64,000 bases of DNA, taken from NCBI GenBank assembly GCA_041166025.1, contig JBEAMJ010000007.1, positions 85,260 through 149,259 of the forward strand, written 5' to 3'. Position numbers and translations under genes: made by a program. Shown piece by piece: positions 35,064 through 43,798 of the stretch. Position 1 is the stretch's first letter. Each line of letters begins with the position of its first letter. The DNA comes from UBA7672 sp041166025 (GTDB lineage: Bacteria > Pseudomonadota > Alphaproteobacteria > Caulobacterales > Hyphomonadaceae). The notes beneath the pieces were generated by a model. That model was not told where the DNA came from. It did no database searches and was given only the letters and a program-made list of their open reading frames with translations.

Positions 35064-35734
35064 GCGCCAGCGAACAGAGCGATTGTCCGCTCGAAGGCCA
35101 GGGCGTCGGATGCGGCGTCGTAATCAGCGGAGTTCCGGCGCGCAAAGCCATGACCGGCCTCGTAGACGTAGACCGGCACATCGGGATGCGCTGCCTCGAT
35201 CTTGTCGACCGCACCCTTGAGCGGGATGTGCGCATCCTTCGCACCAAAATGACAGATCGTCGGGCATTTCGGCTTCAGCCCCACCAGCTGCGCGATGTTG
35301 CCGCCATAGTAGCAGGATGCAGCGGCAAGACCGTCGATACGCGCCGCCGCCATCCAGCTCATCGATCCGCCATAGCAGTAGCCGGTGATGCAGACCTTCC
35401 CTGCTCCCTTGAGGACGTCGAATGCGCCGCCGATGTCGTTCATCGCATTCTCGGGCCCGTTGCCAGTCGCCAGTTCAAAGCCGCGCGCCATGCCGGCGGC
35501 CACATCCTGCGGCTGCACAATGAAGCCGCGCTCGGCGCGATCGTACATCGACGGCGCAATCGCCTCATACCCGGCTGCGCCGAAGCGTTGCGCCATCTCC
35601 TTGATGTGGTCGGAGAGACCAAAGATCTCCTGGATCACGATCACGCCGCCCTTGCGGGGCCCTGCAGCCTTCACATGCCAGGCGTCGAGTTCGAAGCCGT
35701 CACGGCTCTTCATGCGGATCATGCTGCCGGTCAT
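35060..35734 (-). CDS. Dienelactone hydrolase family protein
   Basis: A 224-residue cytoplasmic alpha/beta hydrolase, the standard size for the family. Triad: Cys in CITGYCYGGSMSW, Asp in HFGAKDAHIP, His in EAGHGFARRNS. VIVIQEIFGLSDHIKEM is the family oxyanion region. ATG 35732-35734 is preceded by AGGAG six bases upstream and is preferred over a longer frame. Unlike the other copy at 25640 it lacks an export leader. It is co-translated with the following P-loop protein. Confidence 0.9.
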   Translation of the reverse strand: MTGSMIRMKSRDGFELDAWHVKAAGPRKGGVIVIQEIFGLSDHIKEMAQRFGAAGYEAIAPSMYDRAERGFIVQPQDVAAGMARGFELATGNGPENAMNDIGGAFDVLKGAGKVCITGYCYGGSMSWMAAARIDGLAAASCYYGGNIAQLVGLKPKCPTICHFGAKDAHIPLKGAVDKIEAAHPDVPVYVYEAGHGFARRNSADYDAASDALAFERTIALFAGA

Positions 35735-35797
35735 CGCGGTCTCCTGTGACTGTCGAAAAGACAATAGTGGCAAAGCCTGGCGCGGCAAATCGTGGCT

Positions 35798-35980
35798 TCA
35801 GACCCGGAAGACGAACGTGATCAGAAGCATGAGCGCGCCAGTGAGAAGCAGGAGGAGCGCAACCGCCATTGCGCAACCCGGCCCGGCGTCAGTCTGGAAC
35901 TTCGAACCGCGAAAACGCCAGGCCAGCGCGCCCCCGGCGACCAGCATTACGATGCTGATCAGCAGCATCCTCCAGTCCAT
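35798..35980 (-). CDS. Small two-helix membrane protein
   Basis: A 60-residue protein, almost entirely two hydrophobic helices (MLLISIVMLVAGGALAW and AMAVALLLLLTGALMLLITFVF) joined by a short polar loop. GGGGAGG lies six bases before the ATG, supporting translation. It lies between the acetyltransferase and dienelactone hydrolase genes in the same orientation. Function unknown. Confidence 0.6.
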   Translation of the reverse strand: MDWRMLLISIVMLVAGGALAWRFRGSKFQTDAGPGCAMAVALLLLLTGALMLLITFVFRV

Positions 35981-36008
35981 CAGAGCCTCCCCGCCGCATG
36001 CCGCTGGA

Positions 36009-36539
36009 TCAGGCCAGCTCCTTGACCATCACCCGCATGGCGCGACTGCGTCCGGGGCGCAGGCCGCCCGAAAAGGTCTGGCCGCCAATGTCGGCGAAGC
36101 CCCAGCGCTCATAGGCGGCGCGCGCCCATTCGGCATGCTCCATCACGTCGAGCCAGATATAGCGGAGCCCTTCGGCCCGCGCCTGCGCCTCGGCCGCTTC
36201 CAGCAACTTCTTGCCGATGCCGCCGCGCCGCGCGCCGGGCAGCAGGTAGATGCGCGGGATCTCCGCTCCGCCCTCGCGCTGGTTGATCGGCTCATGCGAC
36301 CCCACGATCATGGTGAGGAAGCCGACGCCGACGCCATCCTGCCGCGCGATCCAAACGCGGGCTTCCGGCCTCGCCATGGTCAGGCTGAATGCATCCTCGC
36401 CGAATGTCTTGAGCTGGTGGAAGAACGCGACCGGATCATCCCAGTCATCGTGATAGGCGGCCGCATAGGCCGCAGGACCGATGACCCCGAGGTCTCCGGC
36501 GTCTCGCTCGGCGGCGCGGGTGATGAGGAGATCGCTCAC
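36009..36539 (-). CDS. GNAT-family N-acetyltransferase
   Basis: A 176-residue GNAT protein with IPRIYLLPGARRGGIGKKLLEAA (acetyl-CoA-binding motif A) and AYERWGFADIGGQTFSGG (motif B). GTG 36537-36539 is used because it overlaps the cobS stop (GTGA), a coupling pattern repeated throughout this region; the frame upstream is cobS antisense noise. Substrate unknown. Confidence 0.85.
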   Translation of the reverse strand: MSDLLITRAAERDAGDLGVIGPAAYAAAYHDDWDDPVAFFHQLKTFGEDAFSLTMARPEARVWIARQDGVGVGFLTMIVGSHEPINQREGGAEIPRIYLLPGARRGGIGKKLLEAAEAQARAEGLRYIWLDVMEHAEWARAAYERWGFADIGGQTFSGGLRPGRSRAMRVMVKELA

Positions 36540-37519
36540 GCGACCTTTACCATGGCTGCACTCTCCGGCAGCTCCTTGGCGAAGGCGCGCTGATAGAACT
36601 CGGCGATCGCCGGACGCTCCAGCTCGTCGCACTTGTTGACGAAGGTCATGCGGAAGGCGAGGCCAATGTCGCCAAAGATCAGGGTGTTCTCACCCCAGGT
36701 GATGACCGTGCGCGGGCTCATGACCGTCGAAATGTCGCCGGCGATGAAGGCGTTGCGCGTCATGTCGGCGACGCGCACCATCTTCGCGACAGTAGCCTTG
36801 TCGAGATCGGGCACCTTCGCGGAGACGATCTCCACCTCGGCGTCGTGCTCGAGATAGTTGAGCGTCGTAACAATGGACCAGCGGTCGAGCTGGCCCTGGT
36901 TGAGCTGCTGCGTACCGTGATAGAGGCCGGTCGTGTCCCCGAGGCCCACCGTGTTCGTCGTCGAGAACAGGCGGAACCAGGGGTGCGGCTTCATCACCCG
37001 GTTCTGGTCGAGCAGCGTCAGCTGGCCCGATGCTTCGAGGATACGCTGGATCACGAACATCACGTCGGGACGTCCCGCATCGTACTCGTCGAACACCAGC
37101 GCGATCGGGCGCTGCAGCGCCCAGGGGAGAATCCCCTCCCGAAACTCGGTCACCTGCTTGCCGTCCTTGAGCACAATTGCGTCCTTGCCGACGAGGTCGA
37201 TCCGGCTCACATGGCTGTCGAGGTTGATGCGGATCAGGGGCCAGTTGAGGCGCGCCGCAACCTGCTCGATATGGGTGGATTTTCCGGTGCCGTGATAGCC
37301 CTGGATCATCACGCGGCGGTTGTGCTTGAAGCCGGCGAGGATCGCCCGCGTCGTCTGCGGATCAAACCGGTAGGCCGGATCGAAGTCAGGGACATAGGCG
37401 GTCTTCTCGGCGAAAGCCGGGGCCTTCCAGTCGAGATCGAAGCCAAAGGTCTTCCTGACATCCACCTCTTTCGTGGGCGCGAGCGAGATCAGGGCTTCGG
37501 AGGCGTCAGTCACGGCCAT
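36536..37519 (-). CDS. cobS: Cobaltochelatase CobS subunit
   Basis: AAA+ ATPase partner of CobT in the cobalt chelatase. The 327 residues equal the family length. Walker A is GYHGTGKSTHIEQVAARL, Walker B is PIALVFDEYDAGRPDVMF, and sensor I is RLFSTTNTVGLGD. The N-terminal FGFDLDWKAPAFAEKTAYVP is highly specific for CobS and separates it from general MoxR ATPases. ATG 37517-37519 is used; the upstream open frame is not family-like. It is next to the DnaJ-domain gene, a conserved neighbourhood in alphaproteobacteria as I recall. Confidence 0.96.
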   Translation of the reverse strand: MAVTDASEALISLAPTKEVDVRKTFGFDLDWKAPAFAEKTAYVPDFDPAYRFDPQTTRAILAGFKHNRRVMIQGYHGTGKSTHIEQVAARLNWPLIRINLDSHVSRIDLVGKDAIVLKDGKQVTEFREGILPWALQRPIALVFDEYDAGRPDVMFVIQRILEASGQLTLLDQNRVMKPHPWFRLFSTTNTVGLGDTTGLYHGTQQLNQGQLDRWSIVTTLNYLEHDAEVEIVSAKVPDLDKATVAKMVRVADMTRNAFIAGDISTVMSPRTVITWGENTLIFGDIGLAFRMTFVNKCDELERPAIAEFYQRAFAKELPESAAMVKVA

Positions 37520-37716
37520 GGGAGGAAAATCTCTCGTATCCAGACTTCGGATATAGTCGCTCCCGCGGACACATTGCAACGCAGCACGTAAGCCCGATTT
37601 CGCGGCTTCAGCCCCTGAATCCGTCTGCATTTCACGAAAATCACCCTTCCGGGCGATTGCGCCGGCGCGGCCAAGGCCGCTTGATCAGACCCTCAGGCAC
37701 GAAGGAGCATCGACAG

Positions 37717-38094
37717 ATGGCAAAGGTCATTGGCGTTGGCGGCATCTTCTTCAAATCGAAGGACCCGACGGCGCTCCTCAACTGGTATCGCGAGGTGCTC
37801 GGGCTCCATGTCCACGACTGGGGCGGCGTCTTCCTGACGCCCGAAGCGATGGCGGCCCACCCCGGCGCCGGCACGGTGTTCGCCCCCTTCAAGCAGGACA
37901 CGACCTATTTCGAGCCCTCGACCAGGGACTTCATGATCAACCTCGCGGTCGACGATCTCGATGCGGTGCTGGCGAACTGCGCAAAGCACGGCGTCGAGGC
38001 GAAAGTCCTGCCGCCGGAACCGAACGGCAAGTTCGCCCATATCAGCGATCCGGAGGGAACGCGGATTGAACTGTGGGAACCGAAACCGATGTGA
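37717..38094 (+). CDS. VOC-superfamily (glyoxalase-like) protein
   Basis: A 125-residue single-domain protein with paired beta-alpha-beta-beta-beta units (GVGGIFFKSKDPTALLNWYREVLGL; FMINLAVDDLDAVLANCAKHGVE; ISDPEGTRIELWEP). The final Glu and the ISDPEGTRIELW segment are typical of metal-binding VOC enzymes. Substrate unknown. ATG 37717 has AAGGAG upstream; the longer frame is rejected. Confidence 0.85.
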   Translation: MAKVIGVGGIFFKSKDPTALLNWYREVLGLHVHDWGGVFLTPEAMAAHPGAGTVFAPFKQDTTYFEPSTRDFMINLAVDDLDAVLANCAKHGVEAKVLPPEPNGKFAHISDPEGTRIELWEPKPM

Positions 38095-38108
38095 CGGCAG
38101 GCCGCCGT

Positions 38109-38771
38109 CTATGCCAGCCCGCTCGCCTTCAGCGCCTTGAAGGCGCGAATCACCACGTGCAGGCGGTGCTCCATCGAGCGGTCGCCGCCATTGCTGTCCG
38201 GGTGATACTGCTTCACCAGCGCGCCATAGCGTTCACGGACCTGGGCGGGTTCGGCTGAATGGGGCAAGCCCATCTCGTCCAGCGCGCGGATCTGCAGGCG
38301 CGTTCGCCCGCGCGCCACCGCCGCCTCGCCCTTGCCGGTGTGGCCGTTGTAGAGCCAGTCCTTCGCGCCTTTCCAGCCGCGCGGATTGTTCATGCGGGCC
38401 GCCCTGCCCTCAGCGCCCACGGGCCCTCCGCCAAAGCGCCAGGTCGGCTTGTGGCCGTGGCCAGCCGAGGCCTGGAAGGCAGTAATCTCGTCCTCGGTCA
38501 TGCCTTCGAAAAAGTCGAAGCTCTCATTGTATTCAGCCGCGTGGCGCTGGCAGAACCAGTAATGGTCCTCGGGGGCCGCTTTCTGCCCCGGAACCTGCAC
38601 AACGCGCGAGGAAAACGGCTTGGGCGCCTTGCACAGGCCCAGCTCGTCACAACCTTTATGTTCGCAGCGCTGCACATAAGCGCCCGCCTTCCGCCGGCCA
38701 CCCGGCGGGTTGACGCGGATGTCGACGAACTTGACGCGGTAGTCCCGCATGTAGTTTTCGGCAGCGGACAT
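38109..38771 (-). CDS. DnaJ-domain protein of the cobS neighbourhood
   Basis: A 220-residue protein. An N-terminal cysteine-containing region (VQRCEHKGCDELGLCKAP, FCQRHAAEYN) could bind zinc, and a C-terminal J-domain contains the HPD motif (GALVKQYHPDSNGGDRS). This domain order differs from canonical DnaJ, but is common for the J-protein encoded beside cobS in alphaproteobacteria. It probably recruits DnaK; a role in chelatase assembly is a guess based on position. It is convergent with the VOC gene and divergent from bolA, with only 27 bases between the two starts. Confidence 0.85.
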   Translation of the reverse strand: MSAAENYMRDYRVKFVDIRVNPPGGRRKAGAYVQRCEHKGCDELGLCKAPKPFSSRVVQVPGQKAAPEDHYWFCQRHAAEYNESFDFFEGMTEDEITAFQASAGHGHKPTWRFGGGPVGAEGRAARMNNPRGWKGAKDWLYNGHTGKGEAAVARGRTRLQIRALDEMGLPHSAEPAQVRERYGALVKQYHPDSNGGDRSMEHRLHVVIRAFKALKASGLA

Positions 38772-38798
38772 GGGTCTGATCTTGGGATGCGTTCGTTA

Positions 38799-39068
38799 AT
38801 GCCGCAAGAATTGACAAGCCGCGTAGAGCGCATGCGAGCCGCACTAATTGCAGCGTTTTCCCCAACCGAGCTTCATATAGTGGACGAGTCACATCTCCAC
38901 CACGGTCACGCCGGCGCAGCCCCCGGCGGTGAGACGCACTACGCCGTGAAGATACGCTCGGAGGCGTTTGTCGGACTGGGCCGCCTGGCGCGGCATCGCG
39001 CCGTCAATGACGCCCTGAAGGGGGAGTTCGCCGCCGGCCTCCACGCCCTCCACATCGACGCCGCGTGA
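38799..39068 (+). CDS. BolA-family protein
   Basis: An 89-residue protein with the family core: LHIVDESHLHHGHAGA, then THYAVKIRSEAFVGLGRLARHRAVNDAL, ending in LHALHIDAA. BolA proteins pair with monothiol glutaredoxins around iron-sulfur clusters and affect iron regulation or cell shape. ATG 38799 is used; a much longer open frame upstream lies antisense to the DnaJ-domain gene and is rejected. There is no cysteine in the class I position that I can identify with confidence. Confidence 0.93.
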   Translation: MPQELTSRVERMRAALIAAFSPTELHIVDESHLHHGHAGAAPGGETHYAVKIRSEAFVGLGRLARHRAVNDALKGEFAAGLHALHIDAA

Positions 39069-39231
39069 TCGCCGGCAGGCCCAAAAAGAAAGGCGGTCCC
39101 GCTTTCGCGAGCCCGCCCTCCAAACCCATGGTCCAACCCAGGGCGTTCCGGGGAAGTGTGCCCGTCTCCGCTGCCATCCTCGCTCGACAGCCAGAAATGA
39201 AAATCAGGGTTATCCCCGAGATTTGTGATTC

Positions 39232-39978
39232 TCAGACAATCAGCTTGCGCTTCGCAGCGATCCGGATCGCATCGATCATATTGCGCGCCTCCAGGCGGCG
39301 CAGGACCTCGGTCACATGGCACTCGACGGTCTTCTCGTTACGTTTCATCGTCATGGCGACCTGCTTGTTGGACATGCCCTCCGCCCGCATGATCAGGACC
39401 TTGAGCTGAGTCTTCGACAGCCTCGCCTGTCCGGCTTCATCATCGTCCGGTTCGGCCTGCGCCTTGCCCGCCCCCCTGATCATCCGCAGCCCTTCATTGG
39501 CGAACACGTCGAAACACATCCGCAAGGCCGCGCGCACACGGGCGCCGCGCTTCAGCTGAACGCCCGCCACCATCATCACCGCGGCGCCGCCACGCTCCAG
39601 CGTCACGCGGCGCGTGAACCCGTCGCTCATGCCGTACTCGCGCGCAGCCGACATGACTTCACGCCCAGCCCGGCCGACGCCTTGCGCGCGCGCAAGCTCA
39701 TCCCAGTAGCCATAGGTCGAGCTTCGCACCACGCCCTGATAGACCGGGTCGATCGCCTCATATCCGCGCGCGAGATAGAGTTCCAGCCAGGCGCGCGGGA
39801 GGTTCGAGATCGCATGACTGATCACGACCTCACCCTTGTGCCGGCGCAGGTAGAGACACGCCAGACGGGTCGCTCCCACCTCCTCGATGACGCTCTGAAA
39901 GCTGGCGATGAGCTGCTTGCGTGTGTGCACCTCTGACGCCTGCACGGCGAAGGCCAGCGTACGCTCAGCCAGAGACAT
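39232..39978 (-). CDS. LuxR-family transcription factor with autoinducer-binding-type domain
   Basis: A 248-residue regulator. The N-terminal half has the PF03472-like pattern: PRAWLELYLARGYEAIDPV (the W, Y, D and P positions that contact acyl-homoserine lactones in the family) and YGYWDEL. The C-terminal GerE-type helix-turn-helix is clear: LSKTQLKVLIMRAEGMSNKQVA, then NEKTVECHVTEVLRRLEARN. No luxI-type synthase is in the window, so it is a candidate LuxR solo. ATG 39976-39978 starts the true protein; the long frame upstream is aroB antisense. Target genes and ligand are unknown. Confidence 0.88.
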   Translation of the reverse strand: MSLAERTLAFAVQASEVHTRKQLIASFQSVIEEVGATRLACLYLRRHKGEVVISHAISNLPRAWLELYLARGYEAIDPVYQGVVRSSTYGYWDELARAQGVGRAGREVMSAAREYGMSDGFTRRVTLERGGAAVMMVAGVQLKRGARVRAALRMCFDVFANEGLRMIRGAGKAQAEPDDDEAGQARLSKTQLKVLIMRAEGMSNKQVAMTMKRNEKTVECHVTEVLRRLEARNMIDAIRIAAKRKLIV

Positions 39979-40028
39979 GTCCGACCCCGGAGATAACCCG
40001 GAGCCAAGCCTAGTATGGCTGATACGGT

Positions 40029-41150
40029 TCAGGAAGCGGCTTCGGACCTCAGGAAGTCGAGCAGCAGCGCCGTCTCGACGTCGTGCTGGATGTAGGCCTG
40101 GCCGATGCCACGTGCGAGGATCAGCGTCAGACGGCCGTTGCGCGCCTTCTTGTCGTGAGCCATGTGCGCAAGCAGCTCGTCGGCGATGTAGGGCCCACCG
40201 GCAAGATCGCAAAGGCGGGTCGCCAGCCCCAGGGCGTTGAGCAGGCGTTCGGCGCGTAAGGCGTCCTGGCCCGGGCAGACGCCAAGCCTCACGGAGTAGC
40301 GCAACGCCATCGCCATTCCGGCGCCGACACCCTCGCCATGCAACAGGCTCGGCCTGAATCGGTTGGCGCGCTCGAGGGCGTGACCGAACGTATGCCCGAG
40401 ATTCAGCAAGGCTCGTTCGGCCTGCTCGGTTTCGTCGATCGCCACGATCCGGGCCTTTGATGCGCACGACACGCGCACGGCCTCGGCCAGAGACGCCTTG
40501 TCGCCGGCGCACAGCGCCGCTGCATTGGCCTCCAGGAAGTCGAAGAAGGCCGGATCGTCGATAAGCGCATACTTGGCAATTTCGGCAAGGCCAGCGCTTC
40601 GCTCGCGCGCTGGCAGCGTATCGAGCACGTCAAGGTCGGCCAGCACCAGGACAGGCTGGTGAAACAGTCCAACCATGTTCTTGCCCGCCTTGCTGTTGAT
40701 CGCGGTCTTTCCGCCGACGGAGGAATCGACCTGCGCCAGCAGCGTCGTCGGAATCTGCACGAAACGCGCGCCTCGCTTCAGCAATCCCGCGGCCAGTCCC
40801 GTGAGGTCTCCGATGACGCCCCCGCCGAAGGCGAGGATCAGGTCGTCGCGCTCGGCGCCGAGGCCGATCAGCTCGTCCAGCACGGTTGCGAGATAGGCGA
40901 AGCTCTTCGATTCCTCCCCCGGCGGCGCCGCAATGAGATGCCCGCTCAGTCCAACCTGCTCGAGTCCGGCCATGAGCGTTCCGCCGTGGAGTTCGGCCAC
41001 GTTGGCATCGGCGACAATGAACAGGCGATCGCGCCCCGCCTTCACGAGCGGACGGACCAGCTCGCCGGTTCGCGCAAGCAGCCCCCCACCGATCAGGATG
41101 TCATACCCCCGCTCGCCGAGTTCGACCCGGACAGTCTTCACCTCATGCAT
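40029..41150 (-). CDS. aroB: 3-Dehydroquinate synthase
   Basis: Second step of the shikimate pathway, NAD+- and metal-dependent. The 373-residue product has the NAD-binding and active-site motifs: FGGGVIGDLTGLAAGLLKRG, VQIPTTLLAQVDSSVGGKT, NMVGLFHQP, LNLGHTFGHALE and LLHGEGVGAGM with the metal His. ATG 41148-41150 overlaps the end of aroK by eight bases, so aroK and aroB are co-translated, the normal order in proteobacteria. Confidence 0.97.
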   Translation of the reverse strand: MHEVKTVRVELGERGYDILIGGGLLARTGELVRPLVKAGRDRLFIVADANVAELHGGTLMAGLEQVGLSGHLIAAPPGEESKSFAYLATVLDELIGLGAERDDLILAFGGGVIGDLTGLAAGLLKRGARFVQIPTTLLAQVDSSVGGKTAINSKAGKNMVGLFHQPVLVLADLDVLDTLPARERSAGLAEIAKYALIDDPAFFDFLEANAAALCAGDKASLAEAVRVSCASKARIVAIDETEQAERALLNLGHTFGHALERANRFRPSLLHGEGVGAGMAMALRYSVRLGVCPGQDALRAERLLNALGLATRLCDLAGGPYIADELLAHMAHDKKARNGRLTLILARGIGQAYIQHDVETALLLDFLRSEAAS

Positions 41151-41724
41151 AGCCGAGCGCCTCGCGTATGGTCTTCGCGGCGTCATTGGCCGGGCCATCG
41201 CCCGAATCGACCGTCAGGTCGGCCTCGGCGTAGACCGGCGCCCGCACCGCGAGCAGCTCGGCCAGCACCTGCCGTGGATTCTCGCGCCTGAGCAGCGGCC
41301 TTGTGTCGCGCCGGCTCACGCGCTTCCAGATGAGATCGAGATCCGCACGCAGCCACACCGTCGTCGCCTTCTCCTTCATCAGGGCGCGTGTCTCGGCATC
41401 CATGAAGGCGCCGCCCCCGGTGGCCAGCACGATTGGCGGACCGCCGAGCAGGCGCTCGATCACACGCCGCTCGCCACGCCTGAACTCCCCCTCGCCATGT
41501 CGGTCGAAAATCTCCTGCACGCTGAGGCCGGCGGCCTTCTCGATTTCCTCGTCACTGTCAACGAATGGCGCGCCAAGGCATTCGGCAAGCCTTCGCCCCA
41601 CCGTGGACTTGCCCACGCCCATCATGCCGACGAGCGCAATCGTGCGCGCCAGCTGGCGGGCGCCGGCCGGAACCGCCCCGCCCACCGGTTCGCCCAGTGA
41701 ATCCGGGCCATACTGCGCAGACAT
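41143..41724 (-). CDS. aroK: Shikimate kinase
   Basis: ATP-dependent phosphorylation of shikimate. The P-loop is VGMMGVGKSTVGRRLAE; the shikimate-binding residues are in FVDSDEEIEK, EGEFRRGE and ATGGGAFMD; the lid has RRDTRPLL. A disordered extension of about 28 residues precedes the P-loop. 193 residues. ATG 41722-41724 chosen because the longer frame has no plausible start and runs through the intergenic region. Confidence 0.96.
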   Translation of the reverse strand: MSAQYGPDSLGEPVGGAVPAGARQLARTIALVGMMGVGKSTVGRRLAECLGAPFVDSDEEIEKAAGLSVQEIFDRHGEGEFRRGERRVIERLLGGPPIVLATGGGAFMDAETRALMKEKATTVWLRADLDLIWKRVSRRDTRPLLRRENPRQVLAELLAVRAPVYAEADLTVDSGDGPANDAAKTIREALGYA

Positions 41725-41874
41725 GACTTGCCCTGTTTCGCGAAACCGAGGCTTATACCGCCGGAGGCTTCCGGGGCAATGTTCAGGCCGCGAGAAGGCG
41801 TACAGCTGTGTGCGCTGGATTCTCGTCGCCTGCTCTGCTTGAATCCGGAACAAGTGTTCGACGGGAGGCACGCC

Positions 41875-42093
41875 ATGGCGCGCGGAGGATTTTCACGGCG
41901 GCGCAACCCCGCGCCGTTCAAGCTGTATGCCATCCTGGGCGGCGTCGGCCTGGCCGTGATCCTTGCCGCCATGTTCTGGTTCTCCGGCCAGGCGGAGTCG
42001 CGCCGACCGGTTCAGCAGGAAATCCGCGTCCCGGCGCAGAATGTCGGCGTCCAGCCTGAGACTGCCGGAGGGGGCAATGCGCATTCGCAATAG
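41875..42093 (+). CDS. Small single-pass membrane protein
   Basis: A 72-residue protein: basic N-terminus (MARGGFSRRRNPAPFK), one hydrophobic helix (LYAILGGVGLAVILAAMFWF), and a polar C-terminal tail. GGGAGG precedes the ATG by eight bases. Its end overlaps the start of the following gene by 17 bases in another frame, so the two are coupled. It is divergent from aroK. Confidence 0.68.
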   Translation: MARGGFSRRRNPAPFKLYAILGGVGLAVILAAMFWFSGQAESRRPVQQEIRVPAQNVGVQPETAGGGNAHSQ

Positions 42094-43738
42094 GCTGGGT
42101 GTCTCGGCGCTGGCGATCAGTCTTGTCGCGACGCCCATCGTGTTGGCGCAGGTCTCCGCTCGCCCCCTGGCGCAGGTCGAAGCCTGGGGCGTGGGCTGGA
42201 TCGGCGCCAACGAAGGGGCTCTTCCTGCCACCTTCTGGGACCGCGCCGGCGCCGAGACCCTTGCCCCGCTCATGGCAGCGCTCCATCCGAAAGATCTTTC
42301 GCCCGCGGCCCGCGCCGCACTTCGCCGCATCCTGCTCTCGCGCAGCAAGGGCCCGGCAGATGGCGACAAGCTCACGCCCGAACGCTTGCGCCTGATCGAA
42401 GCGATTGGCGAGACCGGTCATGCGATTGATCTGCGCAGGCGCTACCCGGCCACCGAATGGGGCAAGAGCGGCGAACGCCAGGCGGCAGAGTTCGACCTGC
42501 TGGCCGGCAATGCCGACACAGCCTGCACAACTGCAACTGGAAAGCCGGCAAACGATACCGCCTGGATGCCCCTGCGCGCGGTGTGCGCCGCCTTCAGCAA
42601 GGAGGCCGGCGCCAGCCTGATTGTCGAGCAGGTCGCGCGCAGCGACGAAAGCCTCGGCGTGTGGCTCGTCGCTGCACTTCCGGCCATCAACTCGATCGAG
42701 ATATCAAAGCCGGAAGGCCGTTTCGCAACGCCGCTGGAAGCGGCGGTCTCGGTCGCTGCGAAGCTTCCTGTTCCCGCCAACGCCTTCGCCACCACGACCC
42801 CCGACGCAATCGCGGCTATCGCGCGCAACAAGGCTGCGATACCTGAGCAGCGCCGCGCCGCCCTTCGCCCCGCGCTTGCCGCAGACAGGCTGACGCCGGC
42901 TGAAGCGGTCGAAATCCTGTCGCTCAAGAGCTCGGAGGCCCCGAAACCTCAAGCGCGCGGCGCGGCGCCAAAGCCGGATTACCTGCTGCTTGCGGTCGCC
43001 AGCGCAGCTGACAAGGACGCGAAACCGGAAACCAAGGCAGCAGCCATCGCCACGGCCTTGCGCGCATCCGAGACGCTCGCCGACGGACGCCTCGCCGCGA
43101 TCGCGCTTGGAGAAACAATCGCGTCGCTGCCGCGCAACGAGACCACGCTGGCATACGCCGAGCCGTTCGCCCGGGCGGCTCTACTGGCCGGAAACATCAA
43201 GCTCGCAACCGACTGGCGGCGGCATCTGGGCTCCGTGGCAACCGAAAAGCAGGATGCATGGGCCGCCGCCCGGCTCGATTTGATGCTTGTTCTTGCCGGC
43301 GCATCGAGCGAAGCGCCGTCTGACATCCTCGACCGGATGCTGGAGGCAGCCCCCTACGCCTCCCCTGGTTCGGCGCCGGCAAGGCCCGGCGCTGCCGACC
43401 AGCAGCTTTCGCTGCGGCGCATCGAGACCACGCGCGCGCTTTTCATGGCGGTCGGAACCGGCCGCGACCTCACCGCCGCCCAGCGCGCCACGCTCGCCGC
43501 CCAGCGCTCGGCCGGCCGCGGCGTTTCGGACGCCGTCATTGCGCGCATCGCCTCCGCTGCGCGGCAGGACGCCGATGCGGAGGCTGCCCTCGCCATCCTC
43601 GGCCAGCTCGGGCCGGATGTGTCGGCCCTGTCCTTCGCAGGGCTTGCTGACCTTCTGACCCAGCTCCGCGAAATCGGCATGATCGCGGATGCAGACGCCA
43701 TCGCGCTGGAGGCGATGCAGGTGTGGAAAGCGCTCTAG
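42077..43738 (+). CDS. Exported alpha-helical repeat-like protein of unknown function
   Basis: A 553-residue, Ala-rich protein with a signal peptide (MRIRNRLGVSALAISLVATPIVLA). The mature part is almost wholly helical with many short Ala/Leu-rich helices, and a poorly conserved pattern like a solenoid; no catalytic motif is visible. It overlaps the small membrane protein gene upstream and lies 60 bases before xerD. Such large unknown exported proteins between aroK and xerD occur in related bacteria, as I recall. A periplasmic scaffold is a guess. Confidence 0.75.
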   Translation: MRIRNRLGVSALAISLVATPIVLAQVSARPLAQVEAWGVGWIGANEGALPATFWDRAGAETLAPLMAALHPKDLSPAARAALRRILLSRSKGPADGDKLTPERLRLIEAIGETGHAIDLRRRYPATEWGKSGERQAAEFDLLAGNADTACTTATGKPANDTAWMPLRAVCAAFSKEAGASLIVEQVARSDESLGVWLVAALPAINSIEISKPEGRFATPLEAAVSVAAKLPVPANAFATTTPDAIAAIARNKAAIPEQRRAALRPALAADRLTPAEAVEILSLKSSEAPKPQARGAAPKPDYLLLAVASAADKDAKPETKAAAIATALRASETLADGRLAAIALGETIASLPRNETTLAYAEPFARAALLAGNIKLATDWRRHLGSVATEKQDAWAAARLDLMLVLAGASSEAPSDILDRMLEAAPYASPGSAPARPGAADQQLSLRRIETTRALFMAVGTGRDLTAAQRATLAAQRSAGRGVSDAVIARIASAARQDADAEAALAILGQLGPDVSALSFAGLADLLTQLREIGMIADADAIALEAMQVWKAL

Positions 43739-43798
43739 CGGGAGCCACATCGCATCACGGCTAACCTCTCCTAAACTCCCGCGCGCCACCTTGTCCGG

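Noticed and set aside
36536..37519. Reading cobS as a generic MoxR ATPase
   Set aside because: The N-terminal segment and neighbourhood are CobS-specific.
38259..38798. In-frame upstream extension of bolA
   Set aside because: Antisense to the DnaJ-domain gene; BolA family length and start fit ATG 38799.
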